From positions 586,929 to 649,194 of the forward strand of contig RHPI01003488.1 of the NCBI GenBank assembly GCA_009103225.1: DNA of 62,266 nucleotides, read 5' to 3'. Positions 46,351-58,000 of this stretch are shown here, in pieces; position 1 is the stretch's first letter; every line of letters starts with the position of its first letter. A program made the position numbers and the translations under genes. The notes below the pieces were generated by a model. That model searched no databases, was not told the DNA's origin, and saw nothing but the letters and a program-made list of their open reading frames with translations. The stretch comes from Chlorokybus atmophyticus. Taxonomy: Eukaryota > Streptophyta > Chlorokybophyceae > Chlorokybales > Chlorokybaceae.

Positions 46351-47048
46351 AGAATCATTGCTTTAGTGTAAACACAAAACATTTAACGGCTATCTGCAAC
46401 GGCGTGCCTGTGTCAACATGTTCAGTAGCGTCGTTCCCAACTAGCAATTGTTTGGTGTCATGGAGAGCTTCACCTGGGGCAAGCCAGATCAATGATCAGA
46501 CAGCCTGTTGTATAGATTCACAGCTGTAGAGAAGTTGCTCTTGTACCTGACGACATGTGTAAGGATGCAGCAGCAACAGCAGCATCAGCTTCTTCAAGTT
46601 CATGGGGTTGTAGTCAATTACGGTATTCAGGAGCAACAGCTTTTGGAGTGCCACACCACATGTTTTTGCCAAAGTTTTCATGATATTCAACCCTTCTAAT
46701 GTGGTTGTGTGTGAACACTTTGCTCCCTTTGCAGTCGCGGCAAAAACACCTGCGAAAGTAGCTCATGCTACAAACATCAAAAGCAGTCAGCCAACATACT
46801 GCAAGCAACTTCCAATCAACTTCCATACAGCCAAAGCAAAGACCTGCAGGCACGCTGACCCCGCCCGCCGTCGCCGTCGTCATGACTGCCTACCGTAAAT
46901 TAGGGTTTAGGAACCATCCAATCCCGATTCAAAACAAGCCGGAAAGTCAATCCGGATATGCTCCACAATTTGCGTGCGTGCTCCTTTTCTTCTTCCGTCC
47001 AGTGCATTAGCTTTCTAAGGTTTGTATGCCAGGTAGCGTGGCGCCAGC

Positions 47049-48710
47049 ATGCGCGGCGTCAAAGTGTGTAGCTTCTGCAAAGCATACTTGGTTATGAATG
47101 GCAACAACAGACGTCTGCAACAGCATGAAGAGAAGTGCAAGCTGTACAGTGAGCAGTATCGCTTCTATGAAGCCAGCTGGCACCACAAGGCCAGGGGAGA
47201 CAATGTGAGGCAATGCAGACTGCTAGCAAAATGCATGAGGCCAGATTTTTTTGGGAGGAGTGCACTTGCCTGGATTGCTCGCTCTCCAAGTTCGAGTGGG
47301 ACGGCGAGCCTATGGATCACCTGCCTTGGGCTCGGCCTAGAGCATATCGAGATGGGCAGGTGTGCAATGTGGTTCGACGTCAGCTCACACGCAATGGCCG
47401 CGGCAAGTCCACTACTGCCCAAGATGATCATGACCACAGAGTGAGTTCAACTGTCCTTGCAAGCAGCAAAACAGTGCTCGCATACATGAACAACTCACTT
47501 CTGATAGATGGTAGGGAAACACAGTTGTCGACGCCGTCAACGACGTCGCGACACTGGCTGCTTGGCGAAAGGAGATCATTTATGGGGGGCAGACTTTGGT
47601 GGCAAGTCATGTTGTGGTGTACTGGCTTGGAATGAGCACCTGGTATTCAGGCCGCATCATCAATTTTGATGCAAATACAGGTATACAGGTAATCATATAC
47701 TTCAGAGTATGCAATGTACATATGTGTACTCATTTAAGCACTTGCCGTGGCATAGGAAAACATACCATCCATTACGACGATTACAATGAGGATCCACGGC
47801 TGCACCACATCTTGATCAAAAAGTGGAACATCGCGGCGTTTCAAAGCAGAGCCTTGTTCCGGACATGCAGGTAGTGATGGTTCGCGTTGGGGGTCAATCC
47901 TGCCTGAAACTTCAGGACTTGCCTGGGAGAGAGCTCAATCCTTGGCCCAAGCCGCTGCCACTTCTTTTAACGCGAACTCCATGCGACCTAAGCGGCAGAC
48001 GTTACAGGCCTCGTGCACTGGACCTTTTTTGCGGCGCGGGTGGAGTAGCAATGGGCCTGTACAGAGCAGGTTTTGATGTTGAGGGCATAGACAACAAGCC
48101 TCAACCATCATACCCATTCAAGTTCAGTCAGCTGGATGCACTAGACGCCGACCTGTCCCCATACCATGCATTATGGGCGAGTCCTCCATGTCAAGCGCTC
48201 AGTGGTGCCATCCCTTCTTGTTAACGAGCCATTTTTGGAGATCGCTGGGATCACGTCAACCTAATTGCACTCATGAGAACAAGATTGCAGTTGAGCGGCA
48301 AGCCATGGGTCATAGAGAACGTAGCATGGGCATCTACGCACATGACTGCACACCTCAAGCTATGCGGCAGCATGTTCAACCTTAACGTTTATCGGCATCG
48401 CATTTTTTAGATGAACTCCCCGCTGCGCTCAGACTTGAGATGCAACCACGCTGACTCTGCCCTTGGAGAGCTGTCCACCCACCCGGAACAGCGCAGGCAA
48501 TTGCAACCTGGAGAGAGGCAGATCTACCCGGTGTATGGCCAGGCATCTTGTCGTGGCACGGTTGCACGATGGCAGTCAGCAATGCAGGTTGAATGGATGG
48601 AAGAAGAACATGAAATAAGACATGCAATTCCACCTGCTTACTCTGAGCATGTAGGACGACTGCTGCTAGAGGCCATGGGCTTCATAGTGGACTATGCACC
48701 ATTCTACTGA
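47049..48710 (+). pseudogene. Zinc finger, Tudor-like, phage-type cytosine-5 DNA methyltransferase gene (decayed)
   Basis: Transfers methyl groups to cytosine in DNA if active. The first exon has a C2HC finger (CSFCKAYLVMNGNNRR, H-x3-C). The next gives ECTCLDCSLSKFEWDGEP. Exons at about 47596-47688 and 47757-47860 join to a Tudor-like segment ([27 protein letters not shown]). The methyltransferase follows: [20 protein letters not shown] (motif I), WASPPCQ (motif IV, catalytic Cys), KPWVIENV (motif VI), CGSMFNLNVYRHRIF (motif VIII) and AIPPAYSEHVGRLLLEAMGF (motif X). The compact form is closer to phage and bacterial enzymes than to DNMT1/CMT/DRM. TAA at 48222 and TAG at 48408 break the frame. 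It is divergent from the DUF4218 gene, about 150-700 bp apart. Confidence 0.7.
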
Positions 48711-48889
48711 GATGGTCAGAGTGTAGTCATGATGACTTACAGCACACTTGTTGGTATGACGAACAGACAAAGTGTTGTTTGTCAATGCCAAGATGCACAG
48801 GCACCGCAACAGTATATGTCAATAACAGCAATGCCAACAATGATGTGCCTGGTGCAAAGTGTATATTCAAACCTGCAAGGCGTGTAGTG
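48711..48889. other. Short spacer after the methyltransferase
   Basis: Nothing recognised. Confidence 0.3.
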
Positions 48890-49778
48890 CTTCACTGCTG
48901 CTGCTGCTGCTTCTGCTGCTTCTGCTTCTGCTCTTGCCGCTGCTTTCGCTGCTCCTTCTCCTTCTGACAGTGCTCTCATTTCTTCCACCGCTCCTCCTCC
49001 CGCTGCTCGAACAGCTGCTGCTTCAGCTCCTTCTGCTGCTCAGGTGTCGGCTGCTCGGCGATCAATTCCCGCTCGCGCTCATGGTGAAATTTCATGGCCA
49101 GCTTCCTGCTCTGCCTTCGGCCTGCGGTGCGCTCCAGCCAATCCAGTTTCTGCATGTTATGACGAGATATTTTGCCTTGCGCAAAGGTATTGCAATCGAG
49201 CTTGCCTGCATCCTGGATATCACGCAGGGAATTTTCGAAGTGTTGGGCTTAAAGCACGAGGTGGGTGAACTGATCACCCCGCCAATCTCGGTTGCAAGGA
49301 CCCTTTCGGACCCCAATGAACACCTCCTTTCGAAGTCCCTTGAGAAACAGCTCTACTTTAAGAGCCTCAGGCATCTTTGCAACACTGCACAACGATTCAA
49401 ACTCCTTGTGAAACTCTTGCACTGTGCGAGTGCCCTGCTGCAGCTGATGCAGTTTCTCAACAGCGCTGGCAGGCGTGGTGGCCATTTGTGGAGCGTGCAA
49501 AAATTTACAGCGATCGCCAAACAAGCACTTGCCACGCGCAAAGTAACTGCATGTCTGCTCTTTCTCGACAGCGTGTGATTTGCAGCGATTGCCGAACCAG
49601 CACTTGCCCCGTGCAAAGTGGCTGCATGTCTACTCTTGGCCGCTTGTTGGCGTCGACTTTTGTTTTTTGGTGGCGGGTGCTGGAGCAATGCTGTCGGAAC
49701 TGTCGGAACTAATGGGAGGAACATCCCCAGCAGCCTCAGCCTCCTCATCAACCTGCAAAGCATCATGCTTAGTTCCAC
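48890..49778 (-). pseudogene. CCCH zinc fingers, Gag-like domain and Gln/Lys coiled coil
   Basis: Reading on the minus strand from about 49650: HFARGKCWFGNRCKS and CSYFARGKCLFGDRCKFLH, two CCCH fingers of the RNA-binding type. Next comes a retrotransposon Gag-like stretch (GTRTVQEFHKEFESLCSVA, EALKVELFLKGLRKEVFIG). After a frame change comes QKLDWLERTAGRRQSRK, then a Glu/Gln/Lys-rich coiled coil (EQQKELKQQLFEQREEERW) that meets TGA near 48978 and continues in frame to a Gln run. Several frame breaks make it a relic. It continues directly from the OTU gene upstream on the same strand, so the two were probably one polyprotein. Confidence 0.55.
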
Positions 49779-51387
49779 GTGGACTATGCGCAGACATGTG
49801 GACCATGTTCATCCGTACATCCGGAGTACTAGTACCTGCTTGCCCCTGGCAGTAGCATCCTGCCTGGCCTTGGCTTCAGCAGCCTCCTACCTAGCTTTAT
49901 CATCAGCTGCCTTGGTCTCTGCCTCCTGCCTGGCCTTGGCTTCAGCAGCTTCCTGCTTGGCTTTTGCCTTGGCATCATCTTCCTGCTTGGCCCTGTGCTC
50001 GGCCTCCTGCTTTGCCTTGGCTGCAGGGTCCTCGGCATCAGCTTTCTGCTTGGCCTCCGCCTCGGCTTCCTGCTTGGCCTGGCCCTCAGCTTCCTGCACA
50101 GGGGTCTACTGCAAGACGAGGGCGTATGGAGAGGCGCAGAGTCTGCACTGGGCGCTGATGTCGGCAAACCATTGGGGTAAAGGAAATGGCTGATTTCTGA
50201 TGGCATGTCACCAAACTCCCAGGAGAGCTTGCCACTGTGATCACCAATGGACAAGTAATGCGCCTCCTTCGAGCCCGGACTCGTATTGCCAATGATCACA
50301 TGACCGACCGGGTCATCAACATCCTCGCCAAGCAGCATGACCGGTTTCACATACTTCCGTTCTTGTCTACCTTCTTTGTTGGTGGTTGTTTGAAAGTAGC
50401 TCCCATCTGCACCCTCGAAGAGTCCGCTCAATTTTTCCACGTTCAAGCAGTACCTGCCAGCTGCATCTGCAATAATCTGCGATGTGCCGATGCGACGAGC
50501 GTTTGCGCCATCAAAGCCAAGTGCAGTTCATCTGCATAAACAGTCTCGTAAGCAATCATCTTGGATAGAGCAATAACGCCTTTGTCATCATCGTTCTTGA
50601 TATGCTCCTCCAAATGCAATCTTGCAGCACACTGCTCGTAGTCCTTGCCCATGTCTGAAGCCAGGTAGTTGCGAAACTCCTTCAACCAAGCAAGGTTGAC
50701 CTGCTTGGCACACAACTTGCGCAGCTTGACTGCTTGCACTGCGAGTGGCAGCTCTCGTCCTTTGTTCAGCACAATGCTGCGCCAGAAATCCTCTTTGTCA
50801 AGTGCTTTCTCGCGCTGCAGGCATCCAGCCTTCACGGTGGGGCGCGACTGGGCAATGCAGTAGTAAAAGCAATTCCCATCACCATAGGCATCAAACACAC
50901 GCAGGCCTTTCTCCTTCAACAACCCACCCAGCCTTCTCTCAGCACCCGTTTGTTCAGCAGGCAGACCAGACTCCCAAATGTGAGTGCGCGAGGTTGAAGG
51001 GCCAGCTTCAGGTTTGTCGACGAAGTCCCCCAGGTCTATGCCGCCAGCTGCTGCCTTCTTATCACATTGAGTGAGCTCCTTCACCAGGAATTTGTATAAC
51101 TCCATCTTTGAATCATCATCGAGCGCGCAGTAGTCCATGCTGTTCTGCAGAGCTACTTTGATGTCGAGCACCATGTTGTCCCATGAGATTTCGTCGCGCT
51201 TCTTGGTCCGTCCGGCACTTTTCCACTGTCTTAATAACGCTTTGTAATAAGCTTTTGCTTTAGCCACAACGTTTTCGTTGGACTGGGTTGCCTCAAGCTT
51301 CTCAGGCTGCTCTGGTGTTTTCATCTTCTTCTCTGTTGAGAATGGGCATACATGTTGAGCACCAGTATGAGCAAGCATGTGATTCAT
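49779..51387 (-). pseudogene. OTU-type cysteine protease with Ala/Lys/Glu repeat tail
   Basis: Deubiquitinase-like fold. The N-terminal part (51387-51000) is Lys/Glu-rich and helical; the start could be the ATG at 51387 or at about 51324. The OTU core begins DAYGDGNCFYYCIA near 50880, with the catalytic Asp and Cys in DGNC, and runs through KMIAYETVYADELHLALMAQ. A one-base frame change near 50470-50500 leads to GRYCLNVEKLSGLFEG and EAHYLSIGD, the catalytic His. The tail (50099-49887) is an Ala/Lys/Glu heptad-like repeat (KQEAEAEAKQKADAED) likely to be a coiled coil. OTU proteases occur in some non-LTR and LTR retroelements of algae, and the Gag-like segment that follows fits that setting. Confidence 0.65.
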
Positions 51388-51540
51388 GAGAAGTATGAGA
51401 TTGGAGCTGAGAAGTTAAAACATCACAAAGTTACCTGCAGGCAGCTGGTCTCCAATACGAACCAGTTTGCGCTTGGCAGGCATGATGAACAACCTGGTAA
51501 GCCACTAAGCAAAACAACGAGCACAAAGAGGAACACAGAC

Positions 51541-52072
51541 AAGAGGCCTTAACGCACGAGGCCTTAAGCACGAGGCCGCCCCTGTGCACCAACCAGCACA
51601 AGTATTCATTCGTCGGACTGGGTTGCCTCAAGCTTTTCAAGCTGCTCTGGAGTTTTCAGCAAAACAACAAGCACAAAGAGGAACACAGACAAGAGGCCTT
51701 AACGCACGAGGCCGCTCCTGTGCACTAACCAGCACAAGCATTCATGCAACCACAAACAAGAGGCCTTAAGCACGAGGCCGCCCCTGTGCACCAACCAGCA
51801 CAAGCATTCATGCAACCACAAACAAGAGGCCTTAACGCACGAGGCCACCCCGGTGCACCAACCAGCACAAGCATTCATGAAACCACAAACAAGAGGCCTT
51901 AAGCACGAGGCTGCCCCTGTGCACAAACAAGCATTCTTGCAACCACAAACACGAGGCCTTAAGCACGAGGCTGCCCCTGTGCACAAACAAGCATTCTTGC
52001 AACCACAAACACGAGGCCTTAAGCACGAGGCCGCCCCTATGCACAAACAAGCATTCATGCAAATGGAGACAA
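51541..52072. repeat. Minisatellite of 60-67-bp units
   Basis: About seven units around AGGCCTTAAGCACGAGGC and CACAAGCATTCATGCAACCA, from 51541 and regular from 51690 to 52072. The last three units are shorter (about 60 bp, lacking CAACCAG). A higher-order copy joins 51497-51600 to 51659-51760. The unit length is a multiple of three in places, which gives long but meaningless open frames. Confidence 0.88.
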
Positions 52073-52490
52073 GCACGGAGTTTTCTGCACCTTGTTGCAC
52101 ATTTGTCAGAACCCTGGAGCAAGCCGCCGCACTGCAAGACTGCTCCACGCCGCGAATTGCGCACCCAATAACAAAGATGCAAGTACTTAAGCAAGCACAG
52201 CGCCAGCCCACGACACCAACCCAACTCCGCCGCCCACGTCGCTCACAACCGTACGTAACTCCACAACCCTAAGCAAAGTCATGGACTTAGGGTTTTGGAG
52301 TTACAGCAGCCATTTCATGCAGATTTTAGGCAAGGTCGGCGGCGGCGGCGCCGGCGCAGGCAAGGTCATCGTCGTCGGCGGCGGCGGCGATGCTGGAGTG
52401 CTAGCGGTTACACAGCAGATATGTGCATGCCGTGCTTCCTTGCGCATGCCATGCATGTGTGTGTGTGTGTGTGCATGCTGTGCGTGCTGT

Positions 52491-52703
52491 GTTTGCTGCA
52501 AGCCGCTGGGGCAGCCTTGTGCATAACCCCTCAGTGGCCTTGCCTGTGCTGCAGCAAAAAGGTGTTGGCTGCAAGCCGCTGGGGCAGCCTTGTGCATAAC
52601 CCCTCAGTGGCCTTGCCTGTGCTGCAGCAAAAAGGTGTTTGCTGCAAGCCGCTGGGGCAGCCTTGTGCATAACCCCTCAGTGGCCTTGCGGCAAAAAGGT
52701 GTT
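52491..52703. repeat. Tandem repeat of about 72 bp, 2.8 units
   Basis: Units start GCTGCAAGCCGCTGGGGCAG and end TGCAGCAAAAAGGTGTT; the third is shortened. Near-perfect identity. Confidence 0.92.
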
Positions 52704-53380
52704 CTTTCTGTGTGTGCTTGCGCTAGCATTGTGTCTCTAAAAAGTTATTTCCCTGCTCTATTTCTGACTCTACTGTTGGTTAACTACGGTGTGTGATCCA
52801 CAGGTAAACAACTACCATTCAGCAATGGGCGGTCGCTTTAGGTCCAGTGTAGTTGATCGTCGAACATGAGGTAGGTATTTGGTCTTGACTCAGATGCTTG
52901 CATGCATTCAACAGAGGGTATGATGATCCAGCCGGCTGCTTCCAAGGCAGCAGGTAAACCAGAGCTCGCATGCCAGGCATGGTGTGTTTGTGGATGAGAC
53001 TCAGATCAGAGTATTTGGCTCTGTGTTTTGGGTGTCTTGGCATTCTTACAGCTGCTATCAACAGGTTGAGCATTGCCTGCAGCATGTTTGCAGGACACCG
53101 CCAGTAACGGTGCCCAAGAAGTTGGCAAGAGCTCCAGCGACTACAGGGACAGATACATGCATCCTTGCATGCGTATCACATGAATGTGCATGTGTGTGTA
53201 TGGTGTCCAGTCAGCTGGGGCAGTTGATTGCAAGCCCTCATGTGTGTGTATGCGCGCGTGTGTCGCAAAAGTCCGTGTTCACTTCTTCTGCTGCGCAAAC
53301 ATACCTTGTATTTGTGCATATGCGAGTGCAGTTGTGAGGGTTTTTTTTAAAAGCATGTTTGGGCAATTCTACTGCCAGTG
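52704..53380. other. Intergenic between tandem repeat and element C
   Basis: No gene recognised. TG-rich around 53170-53290. Confidence 0.4.
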
Positions 53381-54807
53381 TGTTACGAACGCGGAGGGGA
53401 AATCACACCAAAAACTATGTACAGTGATCACACACTTTTACATGTAGTGACTGTACACTCCCTTAATCACCTTTCGTTGAATGAACAACTACTTGGTAAC
53501 TTAAGGGTTATGGTCACCTAGCTTAGGTACCCCTACCTTAGTCCCAAAAGCCCAGAGCTCAAGTCGCGCGGCGGCTACCCTCCACCCGCGACTGGCTCTT
53601 TTGTTTTGGCGAACTCTATCGCCGTGAGCTTTACTAGGAACTATCTTGGCTAAGACCTACTTGGTCCAAAGCCCTCTACCAGATCCCCCATTCACTCACC
53701 CAAATGATTAGTTTAATTCACCCGGCATTAGTTCACTGGCATTCTGCAAAGTGACCGACAATATGAATCCGCGATTTTTGTGCCTGCGGCCATGGTAGGC
53801 GGCGCTGCCATAGCGCTGCGTATTGGCACACGCGGGAGGGGGCCAATGCCTTAGCCGATTTTCTATCGCGACGTCGCGTCGCGAAGTGATCTAATAGTTG
53901 ATTCACTAGTGAATCAACCTTAGTTCACTACCTTATCGGCATTGTGAATCACTCTACTAGTGAACTAACTTAGTTCACCAGTGATTCACTTTTTGCTCTC
54001 TCTTCTATTAGGGTGATTCACTTAGTTCACTTACGAACCCCTAGTAAACTACTACTTTAGTTGATGTTCGTAACTGAACCAGTGAACTAATTAAATTCAC
54101 TATGTTGATTCACTTCTCAGGTGAATCAACCCCTTCGCGAACTCATTTCGCGAAGTCCTTTTTGTTCACCCTAATACTTATTCGAGGATTAATACTTACG
54201 AAGTGTCTTCCTACCTTAGGCCGGTGGGGGGGCGTGCCCCCGCGTTTCCACTCGCGGTTGCGTCCCCCACTTATTCGTGTGGCGGACTTAGCGATTTCGC
54301 AAAGTCCGCATTCATTCGGCGATGGGGTATTTAACCCTATTTTAGGCTTTTCGCTAATTCATTAATTAGCGAACCTAGGTAGGCTACTTCGCTCTAGTCA
54401 ACTGATCCAAATAAGCCGCCTTGGATTGGCCTAAATGAACCTTATAGTTACACATGCTTTTTCCTATGATGTTTCGCGCAATTGACCCCATAAGCCCACA
54501 TCACGTTAATAAATCATTATACTAAAGCCATGTGCTTTGATCTTCCTACTCAAGACGCCCATACATACATGAATAGGGTAATTCCTAGTCAACCACTGCG
54601 AATTAGATGCATTAAATGCTCTAACTAGCCAGGCCTATAATTAGCGATGCATAGCACTCGTGTTAAAGCTCAAACACAAACACACGCGTTCAAAGCTTGC
54701 ATAACAAACCAAGATAATCCAACCAAGGTTTATTAAACTTCTGTCTCTCGCTAATTAAACTTATATATACACTGTACATGGCCAGCTATAGTAGCTAGGC
54801 CGTAACA
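53381..54807 (-). repeat. 3' LTR of element C
   Basis: 1427 bp. It carries about 200 bp (54173-54374) that neither the 5' LTR nor the element B LTRs have, and fewer GTTCGTAACTGAACC units. Confidence 0.9.
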
Positions 54808-55036
54808 ATGCCCCCCCTTTAGTTATTGAGCGTCTCTGCTCAATTTCTTTCTTCACGCTTTCCAACCTAGGAAAACAAGCCATAATCAGTAACTTGATAG
54901 GTCAAAACGTGGAACTACTTCTAAAGGCGGGAAATATATAATTTCAGAAATGGACCTACCTGGACTTCATCTTTGGGCAACCGTTAGCTCCCTCCAATAT
55001 TTCTTTATCAGAAGCGGCGATCGCATGTTAGGCTCG

Positions 55037-58000
55037 TCAAACCCATTCACATGCCTCGAACGGATGGCCCTTCCATTTCACAAAGAAACTGGGAGATCTG
55101 CCTTTCCGGCCTTTGTGGGTTACTATACCCTCAACTTCATACTCCCAATCTTCTTCCTTTAAACATTGGGGGGGGGGGGGGGGGGGGGGGCACCGCCNTG
55201 AGTAATAGGTGCTCAATAGCGAGGCATGAAATACATTATGTATTTTAAGACTCGGTGGCAATTCTAACTTGAATGCCACAGCCCCTATCTATTCTATTAC
55301 CTTAAATGGTCCAAGCCATCGGGGTAATAGTTTTCGGGCCCCGTCGAGAGACTCCATCCTCACATTCTTCGTGCTAAGTAGGACTTCTTGTCCCACTTCA
55401 AACACGGCCTCTGCCCTGTTGGCATCGGCATATTGGCGCATACGATTTTGGGTTGCTAATAAGGCCCTCTTGGCCTCATTTTGCACCTGCCCTAATCGTT
55501 GAGCCAAAATTTGAGTCGAGGGGTTGACTCTTTTCCTAGCCCCCATATTCTCCATTAAAGCCTCAACCGGACTTAATGGATGGCGGCCATAGCCAATATA
55601 AAATGGTGTCATCCCCGTTGACTCATTCACTAAATCATTGATGGCATACTCAACGAAAGCGAGATATGTATCCCAATCTCTAATATTCTTTAGTGAGTAA
55701 TGCCTCAATAGTTGTTCCACTGCCTGATTCACACGCTCGGTTTGCCCATCTGTTTGAGAATGAAACGCGGTGGATAACTTATCATCCAAATTTAATGTAT
55801 CACATAATTCACGCCAAAAAGCGGAAGTGAACCGCGAACCCCTATCCGAAATCATATTCACGGGCATCCCATGTTGTGAATACCATCTCCTAAAAAAGGC
55901 ATGGGCAAAATCCTCGCCCGTAAATTTTGGAGGAGTTGGTTCTAAGTGAACAACTTTACTAAACCGGTCTACAAATACAACCATTCCATTATTCCCTTTT
56001 ACCGTTTTAGGTAATTGGACTATAAAGTCAACTGACATTGACTTCCAAGCCCCCTGTGGTATGGGTAAAGGTTGTAATTTCCCGGCCGGTTTTGTCCTTA
56101 CGGATTTATTCCTTTGGCATGAGTCACAATTCTTCACAAAGTTTTCAACATCAATTCTTAAGGTCGGCGACCAATACCTCCTAGCCAAAGACTCGGTAGT
56201 TTTTCCTTATACCAAAATGGCCACGGTAAGGGGGATTATGTGATTCTTCAATCACCTTTGACCTAAGTGACCCGTCCATTGGAACCGCAATTTTTCCATC
56301 ATCTTTATACCAAAATGCCCCATGTGGTTTTAACACTTGGTTGAATTCCAAAAGGAACTCCGGGCAATTAGTATAACTTGCGATTATTTGGTTAGGAATG
56401 TCACTCACATAATCCAATGCAAGTAATGCCAAATCCTCGGACAATGCGGGATGCCTACTTAAAGGATCTGCCGCATTTATCCTACCTGGCCTATATTCCC
56501 AATCAAAATCATATCGCACTAAATACTCATACCACCTTACTTGGCGTCGCGACAAATTAGGTTGCGTATTTATGTGTACTAAGGGGTTGTGATCAGTTAT
56601 CACCTTAAAATGCCTCCCCTTTAAGTAACACCTCCATCTATGCAACGCTTTCACAACACCTAATAATTCTTGATCGGTGGTCGAGTAATTCTTCTCCGCG
56701 GGCTTATACTTGAAACTCTCAAAGGCTATTGGATGCCCCTCTTGCACTAGTATAGCCCCGGTGCCTGCCAAAGAGGCATCACTTATTACCTCAAATGGCT
56801 TTTCCATTTCCGGCAACTTCGAAACCGGAAGTGAGGTCATAGCAGCCTTATGCCTTTCAAAGGCTTGCTGCTCTTTAGGACCCCATCCAAAGGGTTTTCG
56901 GGTACTTGTCAAAGTAGTGAGTGGGGCGGCTATAATTGAATAGCCCAAAATAAAACGGCGGAACCATAGGCAAAAACCCAGAAATTTTTGTAACTCCGTT
57001 ACATTCTTAGGAACAGCCCAGACTTTAACTCTTTCAAGTTTCTTAGGATCGCCTTTTATTCCATCTTTACTCACAATATTACCCAAGTACTCTACTTCCC
57101 TAGCAAAGAAGTCACACTTCTCGAAATTCGCCAAGAATTTATGCTCCCTTAGCCTATTCAAGGCTTTTTTAAAATGAAGCACATGTTCCTCTTTCGTACT
57201 CGAAAATACAATAACATCATCCAAGTACATTAAGACGAATTTCCCTACCTCCTCTTTAAATACTTCATTCATAACCGCTTGGAATGTGACTGGCGCATTG
57301 CACAAGCCAAATGGCATCACCGTATATTCGTAATGACCCATAGGGGTTTCAAACCCTGTCTTATACCCATCTTCTATCGCGATAGGTATTTGGTGATAAC
57401 CACTAGTTAAGTCGAGGATGCTAAACCACGACTTCCCAACTAGTTAATCATACACATCATCCAAACGCGGTAAGGGGAAGGCATTTATCATCGTTTGTGC
57501 ATTTGATGACCTATAATCAACACACATTCGGAGCTTGCCTCCCTTCTTTTCGGCAACAATTATATTAGCCGAATAGGGGCTTTGCGATTCAACTATCAAA
57601 CCCCTTTCTAGGAGATAGTTCACCTGCTTCTTTGCTTCATCACGTTCCTTAGAACTTAGCCTATACAATGGCCTTAACGGCGGAGGCCCAGCCCCTTTCT
57701 TTAGTGGGATTAAATGGGAGACAAATCTGTTTGCCGGTGCACTTAGTAGATCCGCGGAGAATATATCCATAAACTCCCTTACCACCGGGTGTACCTTTTC
57801 CAATCAATTTCACTTGACTCTTCCAAGTCCCCCACTATACTTAGGCAACCTACAGCCAATTCGAAGTCACCCTTTAACCATTAATCAACTGGGTCGATGG
57901 TGGGTTTACTCCTTCTGTTAGGCTTACGGTTCCTACTAGGTGTCAAAGCAAACGCTTGTCACCTTGTGTGATTGTAGTAGAAGGTGGCACGCTTGTTAAT

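Noticed and set aside
41540-46900. CACTA-type terminal repeats for the DUF4218 element
   Set aside because: I looked for CACTA or CACTG ends with inverted partners around the cassette and found none I could support.
46905-46916. Telomere-like TTAGGGTTTAGG
   Set aside because: Less than two units, no array here or elsewhere in the window.
48198-48228. Ultra-short introns of 24-27 nt explaining the stops in the methyltransferase gene
   Set aside because: GT..AG borders can be drawn around both stops, but the other introns I modelled are more than about twice this long, and the second would remove a conserved motif.
2134-48410. Reassignment of TAA and TAG to Gln, as in some ulvophyte algae
   Set aside because: Several in-frame TAA/TAG codons stand where Gln fits and most host genes end in TGA. 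However, the exons of the intact polymerase eta, ADAL and RING/PHD genes use only CAA/CAG for Gln, and the stops are confined to decaying mobile-element genes that also carry in-frame TGA.
51541-52072. CRISPR-like array of repeats and spacers
   Set aside because: Whole 60-67-bp units are repeated without unique spacers, the context is eukaryotic, and there are no cas genes. It is a minisatellite.
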